Source: Proteles cristata cristata | Lineage: Eukaryota; Chordata; Mammalia; Carnivora; Hyaenidae | Reading direction: 5' to 3' | Assembly (NCBI GenBank): GCA_017311185.1 | Contig: JAESUZ010001294.1 | Coordinates: 434,001-498,000, forward strand | DNA: 64,000 nucleotides | Shown here: positions 61,623 to 64,000 of the stretch, in pieces | How positions within the stretch are numbered: the first letter of the stretch is position 1 | Layout of the letters: each line of letters opens with the position of its first letter | Program-made: the position numbers and the translations under genes | Notes under the pieces: generated by a model | Databases searched by the model: none | What the model was told of the DNA's origin: nothing | The model's input: only the letters and a program-made list of their open reading frames with translations

Positions 61623-62121
61623 CTCAAAGGTTCCATTTCTAATTGTACAATTTTTTCCTTACTATAAACTTGATGTAAATACCAGCCTTTTCTTAAACTG
61701 TGTTTTGCTTAAAATCTTCTGAGAAATGACTTTATACAATTGCAAAATTTGAAATATCTGGGGTTGTAAAGAGAGTGTGTAGGGAGGCCAATAGGTTTAA
61801 TGAGAGGTTTGAGCAAGATAACATTTTATGAAGAAGTGGACAGAATTTTATTTTATTATATGTATAAACAAATTAAAGCTAGTAAGGTATGATCAAGCTG
61901 AAGTTATAATCTTCCTGATTTCATAAATAACCACTGTGTTCAGCATACAATAACAATATGCAAACACAGTTTGAAAGAGTATGAAAAACTTATCACGTTT
62001 TAATCTTATTTGTCCTGTAGATTTCAAAGCCTAGTAAATTATTTTTTTCATAGATAGTTAAGAGGTAAATTGTTATTACAAACTCCTAATTAATGAGTTT
62101 CAAAAACATGCTTGGCACAAG

Positions 62122-62199
62122 TTTTTTTATATATTTATTTTAAGAGAGACAGAGACACAGCAAGTTGGGGAGGGACAGAGAGAGGGGGAGGGAGAGAGG

Positions 62200-62241
<42 letters not shown>

Positions 62242-62369
62242 CCCAAGCAGGCTCCACACAGCCAGTGCAGAGCCTGACTCGAGGCTATAACCCATGAGGC
62301 CAAGAGATCATGACCTGACCTGAAATCAAGAGTCAGCTTGGTTAACTGACTGAGTCACCAAGGTGCCCC
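62122..62369 (-). mobile_element. SINEC, antisense, with long (GA)n
   Basis: TTTTTTATATATTTATTTTAAG tail, (GA)n at 62204-62239, reverse head GAGTCACCAAGGTGCCCC. Confidence 0.82.
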
Positions 62370-62496
62370 AGGGCTCAATAAATATTTAATGAATGAATGA
62401 AAAAGTAATGAATTTACTGTATTGTCCTGATGGGAAAGCAGGATCTGAAGGGACCCAATCATACATAGAGAATTTTCTGTCTTAGAAATTTGTCTT

Positions 62497-62711
62497 TTTT
62501 TTTGTTTTTGTTTTATTTATTTCTAGGAGAGAGGGAGAGACAGAGTGAGCAGGGGAGGGTGAGAGAGAGAGGGAGTCACAGACTGAAACAGGCTCCCGGC
62601 TCTGAGCTGGCAGTCAGCACAGAGCCCGACGCGGGGCTCAAACCCACGAACCGCGAGATCATGACCTAAGCGAAAGTCGGACGCTTAACCGACTAAGCCA
62701 CCCAGGCGCCC
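62497..62711 (-). mobile_element. SINEC (felid type), antisense, young copy
   Basis: Perfect 16-base duplication CTTAGAAATTTGTCTT at 62481-62496 and 62712-62727. Reverse head CTAAGCCACCCAGGCGCCCC intact. Confidence 0.95.
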
Positions 62712-62727
62712 CTTAGAAATTTGTCTT

Positions 62728-63550
62728 TAACTGTTAACACAAATATTTGTGTTACTTGACCAAATTTGAATTATATGTTATTAAATAGGGCTAAACATTT
62801 CCAGCAACTATTTATTTTAGCTGCTAATGTAAAGTGTCAAGTTGCTACAACAAATAGTAGTGAGAAAATTAGAGCCAACTAAGGACAGAAATCCCCAAGC
62901 TATTGCTTTGAAGGAGTACTTGCACATACCACTCTACTCTGAGACAGAGTATTTATTTATTCACTGTCCATAAGGAAAGGAAGTTCTCAAGTTTTTAAAC
63001 CTGTAATCTAGATGCTTGAAACTAATAATTGTAAATGAGACAATTTTTTTTTCAGTATCAGGACTGTGTTTTGGTGCTTTCATAACAGATAAAGGTGTGG
63101 AAAGGGTAGCCATTTAATTAGAAGCCAGAGAAAGGAAATTTCTGAGATCTTTATTCTATCTAAGAATAAAAATTCTTAAAAAGCTTCAAAAATTTCAAAT
63201 ATTCTTTCTGCTTTCAGATAGACCTGTTTCCCTGTTCCCCTAAAAAGGTGACAGACATATGAACCTCAACCTCTATATAAACTTGATTTTCAGTTTGTTA
63301 AACCATATCACTATCCAAATGTTCTCCAAAAGTTAGATGGACAAGATCAATATAGGCTAGTCATGCTGAAGAAAGTAGTCTGTCAGAGAATCTGGTTCAG
63401 AGAGTTAACTTTATACTCCCTATTTGGATTAGTAATATTTGGACCCCATAATTAATTTCTTGAATATGTTTAACAAAGCACATATAAGTTGGGAACTAGC
63501 TGGAATTTGGGCAGTAAATTTTGCATAGTTTGGTTTTGATCAGTTTCTTA
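62728..63550. other. SENP8: SENP8 upstream intron, no feature seen
   Basis: AT-rich single-copy-looking sequence between two SINEs. No 5' UTR exon could be recognised. Confidence 0.3.
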
Positions 63551-63774
63551 GAAAAAATTTTTTTTTGTTTTAACATTTACTTATTATTGAGAAACAGGGA
63601 GAGACAGAGCATGAGCATGGGAGGAGGAGAGAGAGGGGGAGACAGAATCCAGAGCAGGCTCCAGGCTCTGAGCTGTCAGCACAGAGCCCCATGCAGAGCT
63701 CGAACTCACGAATGGTGAGATCATGACCCGAGTTGAAGTCAGACACTCAACCAACTGAGCCACCCAGGCGCCCC
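63551..63774 (-). mobile_element. SINEC (felid type), antisense
   Basis: T-rich tail, body and intact reverse head GAGCCACCCAGGCGCCCC. Confidence 0.88.
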
Positions 63775-64000
63775 AAGTATAGATCAGTTTCTAAAGAGAC
63801 AGGTTATCTGGGCGTTGAGGACTTCCTTCCTTCTTGTTTGCTAATGTAGTTTACTTATCCAAGAGGTTTAAGGGATTGACAAGGAGAGAGAAATCTTGAC
63901 CTTAAAAAGTCAGAAATGTAGGATTTACATGTGTAGATGGAATTTAACTAAGAAAGGTCTTATCAACACCTGGGAACCTATACATTTGGTAAAGCCACTG
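63775..64000. other. Right-edge flank, no feature seen
   Basis: Remaining intronic or intergenic sequence. The window ends before any CpG-island promoter for SENP8/MYO9A appears. Confidence 0.35.

Overview
This is mammalian nuclear DNA from a carnivore, almost certainly a cat-family species. About 45 copies of the tRNA-Lys-derived carnivore SINE (SINEC) are scattered through it. Many have the felid-type body: a tRNA-like head, a (CT)n stretch, then AATAAA and an A tail. Older L1, L2, MIR and hAT-type debris fills much of the rest. There is no bacterial, viral or plasmid organisation, and no operons, CRISPR arrays or functional tRNA/rRNA genes were seen.

Two protein-coding genes are supported and they converge. 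GRAMD2A lies on the + strand. A TATA-less CpG-island promoter with two CCAAT boxes and GC boxes (about 560-1060) precedes coding exon 1 (844-884). A 27.3 kb intron 1 follows, then exons 2-11 lie compactly between 28168 and 34823. Every junction keeps frame, giving a 319-residue protein with an N-terminal GRAM domain and a C-terminal membrane anchor; such proteins act at ER-plasma membrane contact sites. SENP8 (DEN1/NEDP1, the NEDD8 protease) lies on the - strand as one complete 212-codon coding exon (52463-53101). A splice acceptor sits just upstream of its ATG, so its 5' UTR exon(s) lie beyond the right edge or unrecognised in the last 11 kb. The convergent pair matches the human 15q23 neighbourhood (PKM - GRAMD2A - SENP8 - MYO9A) in reverse orientation.

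Layout: 1-560 flank with a promoter-proximal SINE; 560-1060 GRAMD2A promoter and exon 1; 885-28167 intron 1, with antisense L1 blocks at about 5-6, 7.5-12 and 13.5-15.4 kb, a second intronic CpG island at 12.43-13.11 kb, L2 at 15.4-16.6 kb, SINE clusters, and GC-rich single-copy DNA at 16.7-19.8 and 22.5-25.5 kb; 28.2-34.8 kb exons 2-11; about 34.8-37.3 kb probable 3' UTR; 37.7-51.1 kb intergenic repeats; 51.4-53.1 kb SENP8 terminal exon; 53.1-64 kb SENP8 upstream intron, rich in SINEs.

No undescribed biological system is evident. The points most worth following are: an apparent change in the GRAMD2A exon 10 acceptor beside a felid SINE; the intron 1 CpG island with a consensus splice donor (possible alternative first exon); a stop codon embedded in a potential donor at the GRAMD2A 3' end; a SINE able to supply poly(A) signals for SENP8; repeated SINE-into-SINE-tail nesting; and two L1 3' ends in direct orientation flanking exons 3-11.
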